Origin: an uncultured Clostridia bacterium
GTDB lineage: Bacteria > Bacillota > Clostridia > Christensenellales > Aristaeellaceae
Length of the DNA: 33,556 bases
Assembly (NCBI GenBank): GCA_947596085.1
Contig: CANQEW010000029.1
Span: forward strand, 1-33,556
Direction: 5' to 3'
This document shows positions 15,718-24,188 of this stretch, piece by piece. Under the pieces are notes generated by a model. That model saw nothing but the letters and a program-made list of their open reading frames with translations. It was not told where the DNA came from and did no database searches. Numbering within the stretch: the first letter of the stretch is position 1; every line of letters begins with the position of its first letter. Made by a program: the position numbers and the translations under genes.

Positions 15718-17244
15718 ATGTTCAAGCTGGCCGCGATCTTCACGGATCACATGGTGCTCCAGCGCCGCAAGCCCATCCCCGTCTGGGGAAGCGGCGAGCC
15801 GGGGCGGGAGGTGCGCGTCTCGCTGGACGGCGAAATGCGCGCCGCCACGGTGCAATCGGACGGGCAGTGGAGGGTGACCTTCGATCCCATGGAGGCCGGG
15901 GCTTCGCTGACGCTCGCCGCCGACTGCGAAGGGGAGCAAATCCTCTGCGCGGACGTCTGCCTCGGCGAAGTCTGGCTCGCGGGCGGACAGAGCAACATGG
16001 AGATGAAGCTGGCGGAATGCGCGGATGGAACGCGGGAAATCGCGGCGAGCGCGGGCAAGAGCGTGCGCTTCTATGCGGTTCCCCGCTGCGCTGTGACCGG
16101 CGAGGAGCTGGCGCGGGCGGAAGCGGAGAGCTGCTGGAAGGTCTGCGCGCCGGAGACCAGCGGCGAGCTCAGTGCCGTGGCATGGTTCTTCGCGGAGCAG
16201 GTCGCCCGGAGCCAGGGCGTGACGGTGGGCATCGTCGATTGCTGCTGGGGCGGCACCTCGGTGACCTGCTGGATGAGCCGGGAGCGGCTCGCGGAAACCT
16301 CCGCCGGGCGCACCTATCTGGACGCCTATGCCGAGCTGGCGGGCGACAAGTCCGAGGCGCAGTATCGCCGGGAGATGGAGGCCTACAACGCCGAGTGGAG
16401 CGCATGGAACGACCGCGTGGAGGCGCTGCGGGCGCGCGAACCCCTCGCGTCGTGGGAGACCATCCACCGGGCCTGCGGGGAATGCCCCTGGCCGCAGCCC
16501 GCGGGCTGGCAGTCGCCGTTCCGCCCGGCGGGCCTGTATGAGACGATGCTCGCACGCGCGTGCCCCTTCGCGCTGCGCGGGTTCATCTACTATCAGGGCG
16601 AGGAGGACACCAGCCGCCCCGCCCTCTACGCCGGGCTGCTGGCCGGGCTCATCGACCAGTGGCGCGGCGATTGGGACGACGGCGAGCTGCCCTTCCTCTT
16701 CGTTCAGCTTCCGATGTACTGCTCCGCCGACGAGTACGCCCGGGGCGCGGACGACAAGCACTGGGCGCTGCTGCGCGACGCCCAGCGCGAGGTCAGCCGC
16801 ACGGTGGCCCACACCGGCATGGCGGTGATGATCGACGGCGGGGAGTTCGACAACATCCACCCCACCGACAAGCGCACGGTGGGCGTGCGGCTGGCGCTGC
16901 AGGCGCGGCGCAAGGTCTACGGCGAGGACGTGATCGCCGACGGCCCTTCGCCCGTTCGTGTCCAGCGTCAAGGCAATCGCCTGGAGGTGGAATTCTCCGA
17001 TACCGCCGGAGCGCTCAAAGCGGGGGAAAATATTCCAAAAGGGTTTGAACTCGCGGGGGCGGATGGTGTATACTATTCCGCGAAAGCGGATCTGCTGCCG
17101 AATGGCGTCTCCCTCTGGTCGGACGACGTGCCCGCGCCCGAGACGGTGCGCTACGCCTGGACGAACTACGGCCCGGCGAACCTGTACAGCGCCGCCGGAC
17201 TTCCGGCCGTCCCCTTTCGTACGGACGAACAGGCGATCGATTGA
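15718..17244 (+). CDS. SGNH/SASA-type carbohydrate acetylesterase, probably for acetylated manno-oligosaccharides
   Basis: The 508-residue protein resembles sialate O-acetylesterases and related carbohydrate esterases (SASA domain). An N-terminal beta-rich region (VLQRRKPIPVWGSGEPG) precedes the catalytic block GEVWLAGGQSNMEM with Ser92 as nucleophile. GIVDCCWGGTSVTCWM and FIYYQGEEDTSR follow, then DNIHP with Asp378 and His381 as the likely acid-base pair. There is no signal peptide, so it should act in the cytoplasm on imported oligosaccharides. Because it sits among mannoside phosphorylases, removal of acetyl groups from mannosyl residues is the likely job. Sialic-acid activity is not supported, since no sialate genes are nearby. 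Confidence 0.87.
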   Translation: MFKLAAIFTDHMVLQRRKPIPVWGSGEPGREVRVSLDGEMRAATVQSDGQWRVTFDPMEAGASLTLAADCEGEQILCADVCLGEVWLAGGQSNMEMKLAECADGTREIAASAGKSVRFYAVPRCAVTGEELARAEAESCWKVCAPETSGELSAVAWFFAEQVARSQGVTVGIVDCCWGGTSVTCWMSRERLAETSAGRTYLDAYAELAGDKSEAQYRREMEAYNAEWSAWNDRVEALRAREPLASWETIHRACGECPWPQPAGWQSPFRPAGLYETMLARACPFALRGFIYYQGEEDTSRPALYAGLLAGLIDQWRGDWDDGELPFLFVQLPMYCSADEYARGADDKHWALLRDAQREVSRTVAHTGMAVMIDGGEFDNIHPTDKRTVGVRLALQARRKVYGEDVIADGPSPVRVQRQGNRLEVEFSDTAGALKAGENIPKGFELAGADGVYYSAKADLLPNGVSLWSDDVPAPETVRYAWTNYGPANLYSAAGLPAVPFRTDEQAID

Positions 17245-17264
17245 TCCGACGGGGAGGAACGCGC

Positions 17265-17465
17265 GTGACCAGCTTGATCTTCGGTGCGATCTGCATTTAC
17301 TTCGCGGTGACGATTCTGCGCCTTCCGGAGGAAAAATTCCGCAAGGAGCTGGACGATATCACCGGCCGGCGCGAACATGCGCCCCGCTTCTATTGGATGA
17401 TGCGCACGCTCATCAAGGCCGTGGGCGTTCTGGGCGGCGCGATCATCGTCCTGCGCTTCTTCTGA
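17265..17465 (+). CDS. Small two-helix membrane protein of unknown function
   Basis: The 66-residue protein has two hydrophobic segments, TSLIFGAICIYFAVTIL (about 2-18) and TLIKAVGVLGGAIIVLRFF (about 48-66). A charged linker (PEEKFRKELDDITGRREH) joins them. GTG 17265 is chosen since GGGAGG (17252-17257) is 7 bases upstream; an in-frame TTG at 17241 overlaps the esterase stop and lacks a ribosome site. I recognise no family. It lies between the acetylesterase and a YesL-like gene, 12 bases before the latter, and is very probably cotranscribed with the mannan genes. The spacing and good ribosome site argue that it is a real gene. No function can be assigned. Confidence 0.7.
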   Translation: MTSLIFGAICIYFAVTILRLPEEKFRKELDDITGRREHAPRFYWMMRTLIKAVGVLGGAIIVLRFF

Positions 17466-17477
17466 GGAGGGGACCCC

Positions 17478-18122
17478 ATGGCAAAGCTCAAGATTGACAG
17501 CCCCTTCTTTCGCTTCATGGGGAGGCTGGGCGATTTAATCCTGCTCAACCTGCTCTGGCTCGCGTGCAGCCTGCCCATCGTCACCTTCGGCGCGGCCAAC
17601 ACCGCGCTGTTCTGCGTGGCGCGCAAAATGGCGGCCGGGGAGGACTACCGCGTATCCGGCGATTTTTTCCGCTCGTTCCGGGAGAACTGGAAGGAGGCCA
17701 CGCTCGCGTGGCTGATTCTCCTGCCGCTGGGCGCGCTGGCGTTGAGCGACCTCATCATCGGCTTCCGCACGGCGGGCGCGTCCGGAAACGTGTTTCGCGG
17801 GATCGGCGTGGTGTGCTGCCTGCTCTGGCTCATCGTGGAAGGCTGCGCCTTTCCGCTGCTGGCGAGATTCGATTATGGACTGGCGCAGCTCTTTCCGAGC
17901 GCGCTGTTTCTCGGCCTGCGCAATCCCGCAGCGACAGTTTCCAGCGTCGCCCTGTTCCTGTGGATGCCGCTGCTGACGCTGCGCAGCCCGGACGTGGCCG
18001 TCTATCTGCTGCCCCTCTGGCTGCTGCTGGGCGGCGCGCTGTCCGCGCTGATCGTATCCGCGCTGCTGCTGCCGGCGTTCAGGAAGCTGGAGGCCGCTGC
18101 AAAGAAAAATGAAGCACAATGA
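17478..18122 (+). CDS. YesL-like membrane protein (DUF624 family)
   Basis: The 214-residue polytopic protein has about five or six membrane segments. Its N-terminal pattern, FFRFMGRLGDLILLNLLWLACSLPIVTFGAANTALF, is characteristic of the YesL/DUF624 family. FFRSFRENWKEAT is the typical loop before the third helix. YesL-like genes are commonly found beside carbohydrate ABC transporters, including the rhamnogalacturonan operon of Bacillus subtilis. The molecular function is not known to me. ATG 17478 follows GGAGGGG. Here it sits in a three-gene membrane module inside the mannan operon, which suggests help with transporter assembly or sensing, but that is inference. Confidence 0.88.
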   Translation: MAKLKIDSPFFRFMGRLGDLILLNLLWLACSLPIVTFGAANTALFCVARKMAAGEDYRVSGDFFRSFRENWKEATLAWLILLPLGALALSDLIIGFRTAGASGNVFRGIGVVCCLLWLIVEGCAFPLLARFDYGLAQLFPSALFLGLRNPAATVSSVALFLWMPLLTLRSPDVAVYLLPLWLLLGGALSALIVSALLLPAFRKLEAAAKKNEAQ

Positions 18123-18188
18123 CGCGCGTTCGGAGTGGAATCGCGGACGCGTTCGCCGGCGCCGTCGATATGGGAGGGGATGAGTGCA

Positions 18189-18887
18189 ATGCCCCGGGAC
18201 TATGAGACGGAGACCGAGCGCGTTCGCCGGCAATTGCACGAGACGCTCACGCCCCGGCAGAAGCTGGCCAACTGGTGGGATTATCACAGGAAGCACGTCT
18301 TCATCGCCCTCGCCGCGCTGCTGATCGCGCTCTACTTCGCGGCGCAGAACCGGGGCAATCTGCCCGCGGATTATACGGTCGGCTGGGTCAGCGGCCGCGA
18401 GCTGGACGCGCGGACGGTCGAGGATATCGCCGAACGCCTGGCGCGGTTTGGCAGCGATGAAAACGGCGACGGTATCGTCCATGTCGACCTGCACCAGATG
18501 ATCATCGACTTGGGTGCGGTGATCGAGAGGGGCGGCGGCACGGAGGGGCAAAAGGAGCAGGGCAACCTGATGGCGCTGGAGGCCGATTTGAGCATCTGCC
18601 AGAGCGTGGTGTTTCTGACGGACGATCCCGCCTCCCTTCAGGCCTGCACGGGCGCGCTCGTCTATCGAGACGGCGGGATGCCTGAAGCGGGCGCGAACGA
18701 TTGGGAAAACATGGCGCTCGCCTGGAGCGATTGCCCGCGGCTCGGCGCGTCTCCCGTGGAGGGCGAGCTCTATCTGGCGTGCCGGGGCTGTTGGCAGGAG
18801 GATCAGCAAGCGCGCTGGTCGGAGGGTTGGCGCCTCTGGAAAACCATACAAAGCGAAGCGACGACGGAGGAGAAGGACGACAAATGA
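18189..18887 (+). CDS. Membrane-anchored protein of unknown function with an EF-hand-like loop
   Basis: The 232-residue protein has a basic cytoplasmic N-terminus (about residues 1-36) with LTPRQKLANWWDYHRKH. One membrane helix follows (VFIALAALLIALYFAAQ, about 37-53), then an external domain of about 180 residues. That domain contains FGSDENGDGIVHVDL, where Asp, Asn and Asp are spaced like a calcium-binding loop, and ADLSICQSVVFLTDDPASLQ. The general pattern resembles single-helix proteins seen beside YesL-like genes in Clostridia, from memory only. ATG 18189 is preferred to ATG 18180 because GAGGGG ends at 18179. Its stop overlaps the alpha-galactosidase start (ATGA), so it is part of the mannan operon. 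No function is assigned. Confidence 0.78.
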   Translation: MPRDYETETERVRRQLHETLTPRQKLANWWDYHRKHVFIALAALLIALYFAAQNRGNLPADYTVGWVSGRELDARTVEDIAERLARFGSDENGDGIVHVDLHQMIIDLGAVIERGGGTEGQKEQGNLMALEADLSICQSVVFLTDDPASLQACTGALVYRDGGMPEAGANDWENMALAWSDCPRLGASPVEGELYLACRGCWQEDQQARWSEGWRLWKTIQSEATTEEKDDK

Positions 18888-21067
18888 ACATCTGCTATGA
18901 CGAGAAGCGGCAAATCTTCAAACTGGACACGCCCGGCGCCAGCATGGCGCTGGCGCTCGCGGACGGAAAGTGGCTTGGACAAATCTACTTCGGGCCGCGG
19001 CTGAACTCCACCGATTTCGCCTGGCTTCTGGCGACGGACCGGCCGCCCTACACCCCCGACCGCCATCCCCGCGAGGCCGTGTCCTTCTTCGACTGCTTCC
19101 CCTCCGCCTATCCAGTGGACAACGCGGGGGACTTTCGGGAGTCCTGCCTCTCGGTGCGCACGCAAGCGGGCCAGATCGACTGCCTGCCCATCTTCGAAAG
19201 CTGGGAAATTCTGCCCGGCAAGCCCGAACTCGCGGGCCTGCCCGCGACCTTCGGCGGCGCGGACGATTGCAACACCCTGCGCGTCATCCTGCGGGACGCG
19301 GCCGCGGGCGTGCGCGTGGAGCTGTACTACACCGCCTTCATCCAACTCGACGTGATCGCGCAGAGCGCGCGAATCTGCAACGACAGCGCGGAGGCGGTCT
19401 GGCTGGAGCGCGCGCTATCCGCCTGCCTGAACCTCCCCTACGAGGGGCAGGAACTGCTCACGCTGCACGGCTCCTGGGCGCGGGAAGGCATGATCGATAT
19501 CCAGAACATCGGCACGGGCATCCACGGCCTCGCGTCCCGCAGGGGCGTTTCCAGCCATCAGGATCACCCCTTTCTGGCCATCGTCAGCCCCGGAACGACG
19601 CAGGATCGCGGCGAGGTTCGGGCGCTGCACTTCGTCTATTCGGGTAGCTTCCTCGCCCAGGTGCAGCGGGATCAGTTCGATCAGCTCCGCGCCGTGATGG
19701 GCATCCACCCCGACGGCTTCCGCTGGAAGCTGGAGGGCGGTGCGAGCTTCCAGACCCCAGAGGCGATCCTCGTCTACTCCGACGCGGGCCTGGGCGCAAT
19801 GACCCGCACCCTCCACAACCTCTACCGGGAGCACCTGATTCGCGGCGCCTACCGCAGCGGTCCCCGACCGGTTCTCATCAACAATTGGGAGGCCACCTAC
19901 TTCGACTTCGACGAGGAAAAGCTGCTGCGCATCGCCAGGCGCGCCGCGGAATTGAAGATCGAATTGTTCGTGCTCGACGACGGCTGGTTTGGCGAGCGCG
20001 ACACCGACAGCGGCTATCTGGGCGACTGGAAGGTATGCGCGCGCAAGCTGCCGCACGGACTGCGCGGCCTCGCGGAGCAAATCAACGCCCTCGGCATGCG
20101 GTTCGGTCTGTGGATGGAGCCGGAGATGGTATCTGAAAACTCCGATCTGTATCGCGCGCACCCCGATTGGGTCATTCGCACGGCTACGCGCACGCCCCTG
20201 CGGTGCCGGGATCAGTATGTGCTCGATTTGAGCCGTCCCGAGGTGGAAGAGCACGTCTGGCAACGCGTCTCAGAGACGCTGCGCAGCGCCGACATCCGCT
20301 ACCTGAAGTGGGACATGAACCGGTCGCTGACGAACCTGGGCAGCGCCGCGCTGCCCGCCGACCGGCAGGGCGAGCTCGGCCACCGCTACGTGCTGGCGCT
20401 CTATCGACTGCAGCAGCGGCTGATGGACGAATTTCCCGGCGTTCTTCTGGAAAACTGCTGCGGCGGGGGCGGGCGCTTCGACCCCGGCATGCTGTTCTAC
20501 AGCCCGCAGATCTGGTGCTCCGACGATACGGACGCCGTCGAGCGCCTGCGCATTCAGGAGGGAATCTCGATGCTCTATCCCCTCTCCTGCATCGGCGCGC
20601 ACGTATCGGCCTGCCCCAACCACGTCGTCGGGCGCAGCACGCCGTTTGAGACGCGCGCGCTCACCGCGATGTGGGGCACCTTTGGCTATGAGCTGGACGT
20701 GACCAAGCTTTCTCCGGAGGAGCAGGAGCAGATCCCCGCCCAGGTGCAGCGGTATCGCGAATGCCGCGCCCTGATCCAGACGGGCGATTACTACCGCCTC
20801 GCCTCCCTGCGCGACGGCCAGCTGGACGCGAAGATGGTGGTGGACGCGCGCGGGGCCCAGGCGATCGTCGGCCTGACGCGAGTTTTGAACCGCCCCAACC
20901 AGCGCCCGCAGCGCGTCCGCCTGCGGGGATTGATCCCAGACGCGATCTACGTCGATTCGGAGACGCTTCGGGAGTATCCCGGCGAAGTGCTGCTGCACAT
21001 CGGGCTCCCCATCGAGCTTCCCGACGGAGATTTTCAGTCGAAGCTGATTCGCCTGGTTCGAAAATAG
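18884..21067 (+). CDS. GH36 alpha-galactosidase
   Basis: The 727-residue enzyme is a full-length GH36 alpha-galactosidase. An N-terminal beta-sandwich (about 1-310) precedes the barrel. LFVLDDGWFGERDTDSGYLGDW (about 361-382), GLWMEPEMVS, and YLKWDMNR with the nucleophile Asp477 are visible. ENCCGGGGRFDPGML and IWCSDDTD with the likely acid/base Asp547 follow. No signal peptide is visible, so it should remove galactose from galactosyl-manno-oligosaccharides inside the cell. ATG 18884 overlaps the stop of the upstream gene (ATGA), with GGAGGAGAAGGA before it; longer in-frame starts lie inside that gene. It is the last gene of the mannan operon. Activity on raffinose-type sugars is also possible. 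Confidence 0.95.
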   Translation: MNICYDEKRQIFKLDTPGASMALALADGKWLGQIYFGPRLNSTDFAWLLATDRPPYTPDRHPREAVSFFDCFPSAYPVDNAGDFRESCLSVRTQAGQIDCLPIFESWEILPGKPELAGLPATFGGADDCNTLRVILRDAAAGVRVELYYTAFIQLDVIAQSARICNDSAEAVWLERALSACLNLPYEGQELLTLHGSWAREGMIDIQNIGTGIHGLASRRGVSSHQDHPFLAIVSPGTTQDRGEVRALHFVYSGSFLAQVQRDQFDQLRAVMGIHPDGFRWKLEGGASFQTPEAILVYSDAGLGAMTRTLHNLYREHLIRGAYRSGPRPVLINNWEATYFDFDEEKLLRIARRAAELKIELFVLDDGWFGERDTDSGYLGDWKVCARKLPHGLRGLAEQINALGMRFGLWMEPEMVSENSDLYRAHPDWVIRTATRTPLRCRDQYVLDLSRPEVEEHVWQRVSETLRSADIRYLKWDMNRSLTNLGSAALPADRQGELGHRYVLALYRLQQRLMDEFPGVLLENCCGGGGRFDPGMLFYSPQIWCSDDTDAVERLRIQEGISMLYPLSCIGAHVSACPNHVVGRSTPFETRALTAMWGTFGYELDVTKLSPEEQEQIPAQVQRYRECRALIQTGDYYRLASLRDGQLDAKMVVDARGAQAIVGLTRVLNRPNQRPQRVRLRGLIPDAIYVDSETLREYPGEVLLHIGLPIELPDGDFQSKLIRLVRK

Positions 21068-21176
21068 CCCCGGAAATTTGACTCTCTCACGCCGCCCCTC
21101 GGAAAGCGCAATTTCGGGGAACGGCGCGTTGTGCAACAGCGATTCACATCCGCAAGGCTGCGCAGTGGACAGACAG

Positions 21177-21206
21177 GCGCCCCCGAAGCGAACGCTTCGG
21201 GGGCGC
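21177..21206. terminator. Convergent terminator between the mannan and hexuronate operons
   Basis: A perfect 13-bp stem, 21177-21189 / 21194-21206, has the loop GAAC. It lies 110 bases after the alpha-galactosidase stop and 23 bases beyond the uxaA stop. T tracts are weak on both sides, so efficiency is uncertain. It is the only strong hairpin between the converging genes. Confidence 0.6.
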
Positions 21207-21229
21207 AATTCGTTGGAAATATCTGCCGG

Positions 21230-22711
21230 TCAGAGCACGACGCCGTCCTTAAATATGGAAATTTCCCGCGCGCCGCGGCGCTCGGAGAGGGTAGACCGGC
21301 CGCTGGCGGTCTCGATCACGAAATCCAGCAGGCGCTTGCCCGCGGCGTCCAGCGATTCGCCCTGGGCCACCGTTCCGGCGTTGAAGTCGATCCACCCTCC
21401 CTTTCTGTCGAACAAGGCGGTGTTGGTGGAAATCTTGATCGTGGGAGCGGGCGCGCCGAACGGCGTGCCCCGCCCCGTGGTGAACAGAATCAGGTGCGCG
21501 CCCGCGGCGGTGAGCGCCGTGGCGCTGACCAGATCGTTTCCGGGGCCGCTGAGCAGATTCAGTCCCTTTTTCGTGACCGCTTCCCCGTAGTTCAGCACAT
21601 CCACGATCTGCGCGCTACCGCCCTTCTGAACGCAGCCGCAGGACTTGTCCTCCAGCGTGGTGATGCCGCCGGCCTTGTTGCCGGGGCTGGGATTCTCGTA
21701 GACCACCTGACCGTGGGAAACGAAGTAGCGCTTAAAGTTCTCCACCATATCGACCGCCTTGTGAAAGACCTCCTCGTCGGCGCAGCGGTCGAAGAGGATG
21801 GACTCCGCGCCGAACATCTCCGGCACCTCGGTCAGGACCGTGGAGCCGCCCAGCGCGATCAACAGGTCGGAGAAGCGCCCCACGGCGGGGTTGGCGGTGA
21901 TGCCGGAGAGCCCGTCGGAGCCGCCGCACTTCATGCCCACCACCAGCTCGCTCGCGGGAATGGCCTCGCGCGCGAAGGCGGCCGCGTAGTCCGCCAGCTC
22001 GCTCAGGAGCGCGCCGCCGGCCGCCAGCTCATCCTCCGCCTCCTGGCAGACCAGGAACTTCACGCGGCGGTCGTCCCAGTCCCCCAGCTCGGCCTTGAAC
22101 TGTTCCATGGTCAGGTTCTCACAGCCCAGTCCCAGCACCAGCACGCCGCCGGCGTTGGGGTGGCGGGCCAGCGCCGCCAGCAGGCGGCGGGTCTGCGCGT
22201 GATCGTCGCCCATCTGGCTGCAGCCAAAGGGATGGGGAAAGGTGTACAGGCCGTCGATGCCGCCGCGCACCAGATGCTGGTTTTCGCGCACGAGCTGCTG
22301 GGCGATGGAATTGACGCAGCCCACGGTGGGCAGAACCCACAGTTCGTTGCGGATGGCGGCGCGGCCGTCGGGGCGGCGATAGCCCTGAAAGAAGCGCGGC
22401 GCGCAGGCGGGCAGCGGAACGACCTTATGATTGTAGCGGTAGGCGGCGTCCTCGGAGAGCCCCGTGCGCACATTGTGCACGTGCACCCACGCGCCGGGGG
22501 CGATGCCCATGCGCGCAAAGCCGATGGCGCAGCCGTACTTCACGACCGCCTCGCCCTCCGCGATGGGCGCGAGCGCCAGCTTGTGGCCGCGCGCCACGGG
22601 TTCCGCGGCGGTGACGGCCGCGCCGTCAGGCAGCGCGAGCTTCTCGCCGGCGGCGATATCCTCCAGCGCCACGGCCACGTTGTCGGCGGGATGGATGCGG
22701 ATCAGCTTCAT
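21230..22711 (-). CDS. uxaA: Altronate dehydratase
   Basis: The 493-residue enzyme dehydrates D-altronate to 2-keto-3-deoxygluconate, the last step of the galacturonate branch. The N-terminal SAF-like domain (MKLIRIHPADNVAVALEDI...) is followed by the main domain. The latter has FQGYRRPDGRAAIRNELWVLPTVGCVN, FPHPFGCSQMGDD, GLGCEN, VVGMKCGGSDGLSG, and PSPGNKAGGITTLEDKSCGCVQKGG. The conserved Cys residues suit metal or iron binding. Length matches the E. coli protein (about 495). ATG 22711 overlaps the uxaB stop (ATGA), with GGGAGG just upstream. It is the last gene of the leftward hexuronate operon. Confidence 0.95.
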   Translation of the reverse strand: MKLIRIHPADNVAVALEDIAAGEKLALPDGAAVTAAEPVARGHKLALAPIAEGEAVVKYGCAIGFARMGIAPGAWVHVHNVRTGLSEDAAYRYNHKVVPLPACAPRFFQGYRRPDGRAAIRNELWVLPTVGCVNSIAQQLVRENQHLVRGGIDGLYTFPHPFGCSQMGDDHAQTRRLLAALARHPNAGGVLVLGLGCENLTMEQFKAELGDWDDRRVKFLVCQEAEDELAAGGALLSELADYAAAFAREAIPASELVVGMKCGGSDGLSGITANPAVGRFSDLLIALGGSTVLTEVPEMFGAESILFDRCADEEVFHKAVDMVENFKRYFVSHGQVVYENPSPGNKAGGITTLEDKSCGCVQKGGSAQIVDVLNYGEAVTKKGLNLLSGPGNDLVSATALTAAGAHLILFTTGRGTPFGAPAPTIKISTNTALFDRKGGWIDFNAGTVAQGESLDAAGKRLLDFVIETASGRSTLSERRGAREISIFKDGVVL

Positions 22712-24186
22712 GCCTGAACCTCCCGCATGGCCTCGTACATGCCGATCTCCTCGATGCGCTCGAGCGCGGCGGTCACGGCCTCCTCGAAGCCGGGCAGCGC
22801 CCGGAGCTCCGCGCCCCACATGCGCTCGTTGCCGATCACGGCCCGCGCGAGCGAAGCCGCATCGTCGTCGCGGTGCTCATAGTAGAAGTCCAGCACCCAG
22901 GCGTCGTCCTTGATCTCGTAGGTGTCGCCGCCGCGCACGCCGATCAGGCAGTTTTCGCCGCGCTCCCTCGCCGTGTGATAGAAGGCGATGTACGCCGCGA
23001 AGGAGAACGTCAGGCACTTGGGCAGCGCGCCCCGGCGCTTCACGTATTCGGTGACGCTCGGCATCACGCGGGCCTTCCACTTGGAGGTGGAATTTAGCGA
23101 GATGGCCAGCAGCGCGTGGTCGATGTAGGGATTGTTGAAGCGCTGCGTAACGGCGGCGGCGAAGTCGGTCAGCTCCTCCCTGGGCAGATCGAGGGTGGGA
23201 ATGATCTCGTCATAGATGGCCTTGTTCATAAAGCCGCGGATCACATCGTCCTCCATGCAGCCGCGCACAATATTCTGGCCCGCCAGATACGCGCCCAGCA
23301 CCATCGAGGTGTGCGCGCCGTTGAGAATGCGCACCTTGCGCTGCTTGTAGGGCGTATGGTCGTCCACCACGATGATGGGCAGGCCGGCCCTTTCAAAGGG
23401 CAGTTCGTCCTTGATGGACTGGGGGCCCTCGATGACCCAGAAGCCGAAGACCTCGCCGGTGTCGAGTATGTTGTCCTGATAGCCCAGCTCTGCGCAGATG
23501 GACGCGGCCTCGGCGCGGGGGTAGCCGGTCACGATGCGGTCCACCAGCGTCGAGCAAAACAGATTTTCGCCGTTGACCCAGGCGCGGAAGTCCTCGCCCA
23601 GCCCCCACAGGTCGATATACTGGTTGACGCACTTCTTCAGCTCGTCGCCGTTGTGGTCGATCAGCTCGCAGGAGAGGATGATGAAGCCCCGCAGCCCCAG
23701 CTTCCAGCGCTCGTGGAGGAAGGCGGTGAGCTTGCCGGGGAAGCTGGACGGCGGCGCGTCGTCCGCCTTGCAGGCGGGGTCGAAGGCGATGCCGGCCTCG
23801 GTGGTGTTGGAGGCGATGAAGCGCAGGTCGGGGTTCTTCGCGCAGTCCAGCAGCGCCTGATAGTCCTCGTAGGGGTTCAGGCAGCGGGAGACGCAGGAGA
23901 TCACGCGCTTGCGGTTGACCTGCTCGCCGTTCTCGCGGCCGCGCAGGAACAGCGTGTAGAGGCCCTCCTGCTCGTTGATCATGTTCGCCAGGCCGGGGGC
24001 GATGGGCTGCGTCAGCACCACCTTGCCGTTGAAGCCGGCCTTCTCATTCATCATGTCGATGAAGTAATCCACGAAGGCGCGCAGGAAATTGCCTTCGCCG
24101 AACTGGAGCACCCGCTCCGGAGCGTCCTTGAGCAGATAGCCGTCGTAACCCTGATCGGCCAGCGTCTTGTAGCAAAGCTTTTCCAT
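22708..24186 (-). CDS. uxaB: Tagaturonate reductase (altronate oxidoreductase)
   Basis: The 492-residue NAD-dependent enzyme belongs to the long-chain mannitol dehydrogenase family. It reduces D-tagaturonate to D-altronate. RVLQFGEGNFLRAFVDYFID (about 25-44) is the nucleotide-binding start, FIASNTTEAGIAFDP is typical of UxaB, and KVRILNGAHTSMVLGAYLAG carries the catalytic Lys, Asn and His. ATG 24186 lies 2 bases past the stop of the MFS gene, with AAGGAG upstream; a GTG three codons earlier is possible but overlaps that gene. It overlaps uxaA by 4 bases. The UxuB protein on the other operon is a separate paralogue for fructuronate. Confidence 0.94.
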   Translation of the reverse strand: MEKLCYKTLADQGYDGYLLKDAPERVLQFGEGNFLRAFVDYFIDMMNEKAGFNGKVVLTQPIAPGLANMINEQEGLYTLFLRGRENGEQVNRKRVISCVSRCLNPYEDYQALLDCAKNPDLRFIASNTTEAGIAFDPACKADDAPPSSFPGKLTAFLHERWKLGLRGFIILSCELIDHNGDELKKCVNQYIDLWGLGEDFRAWVNGENLFCSTLVDRIVTGYPRAEAASICAELGYQDNILDTGEVFGFWVIEGPQSIKDELPFERAGLPIIVVDDHTPYKQRKVRILNGAHTSMVLGAYLAGQNIVRGCMEDDVIRGFMNKAIYDEIIPTLDLPREELTDFAAAVTQRFNNPYIDHALLAISLNSTSKWKARVMPSVTEYVKRRGALPKCLTFSFAAYIAFYHTARERGENCLIGVRGGDTYEIKDDAWVLDFYYEHRDDDAASLARAVIGNERMWGAELRALPGFEEAVTAALERIEEIGMYEAMREVQA

Positions 24187-24188
24187 CG

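Noticed and set aside
16169-16555. Ser/Arg/Pro-rich minus-strand frames inside the esterase gene
   Set aside because: Composition is that of a shadow frame, and the esterase motifs on the plus strand are continuous across the whole region.
15718-17244. Annotation as a sialate O-acetylesterase in a sialic-acid pathway
   Set aside because: No sialate lyase, ManNAc kinase or epimerase genes for sialic acid are nearby; the neighbours are mannoside enzymes.
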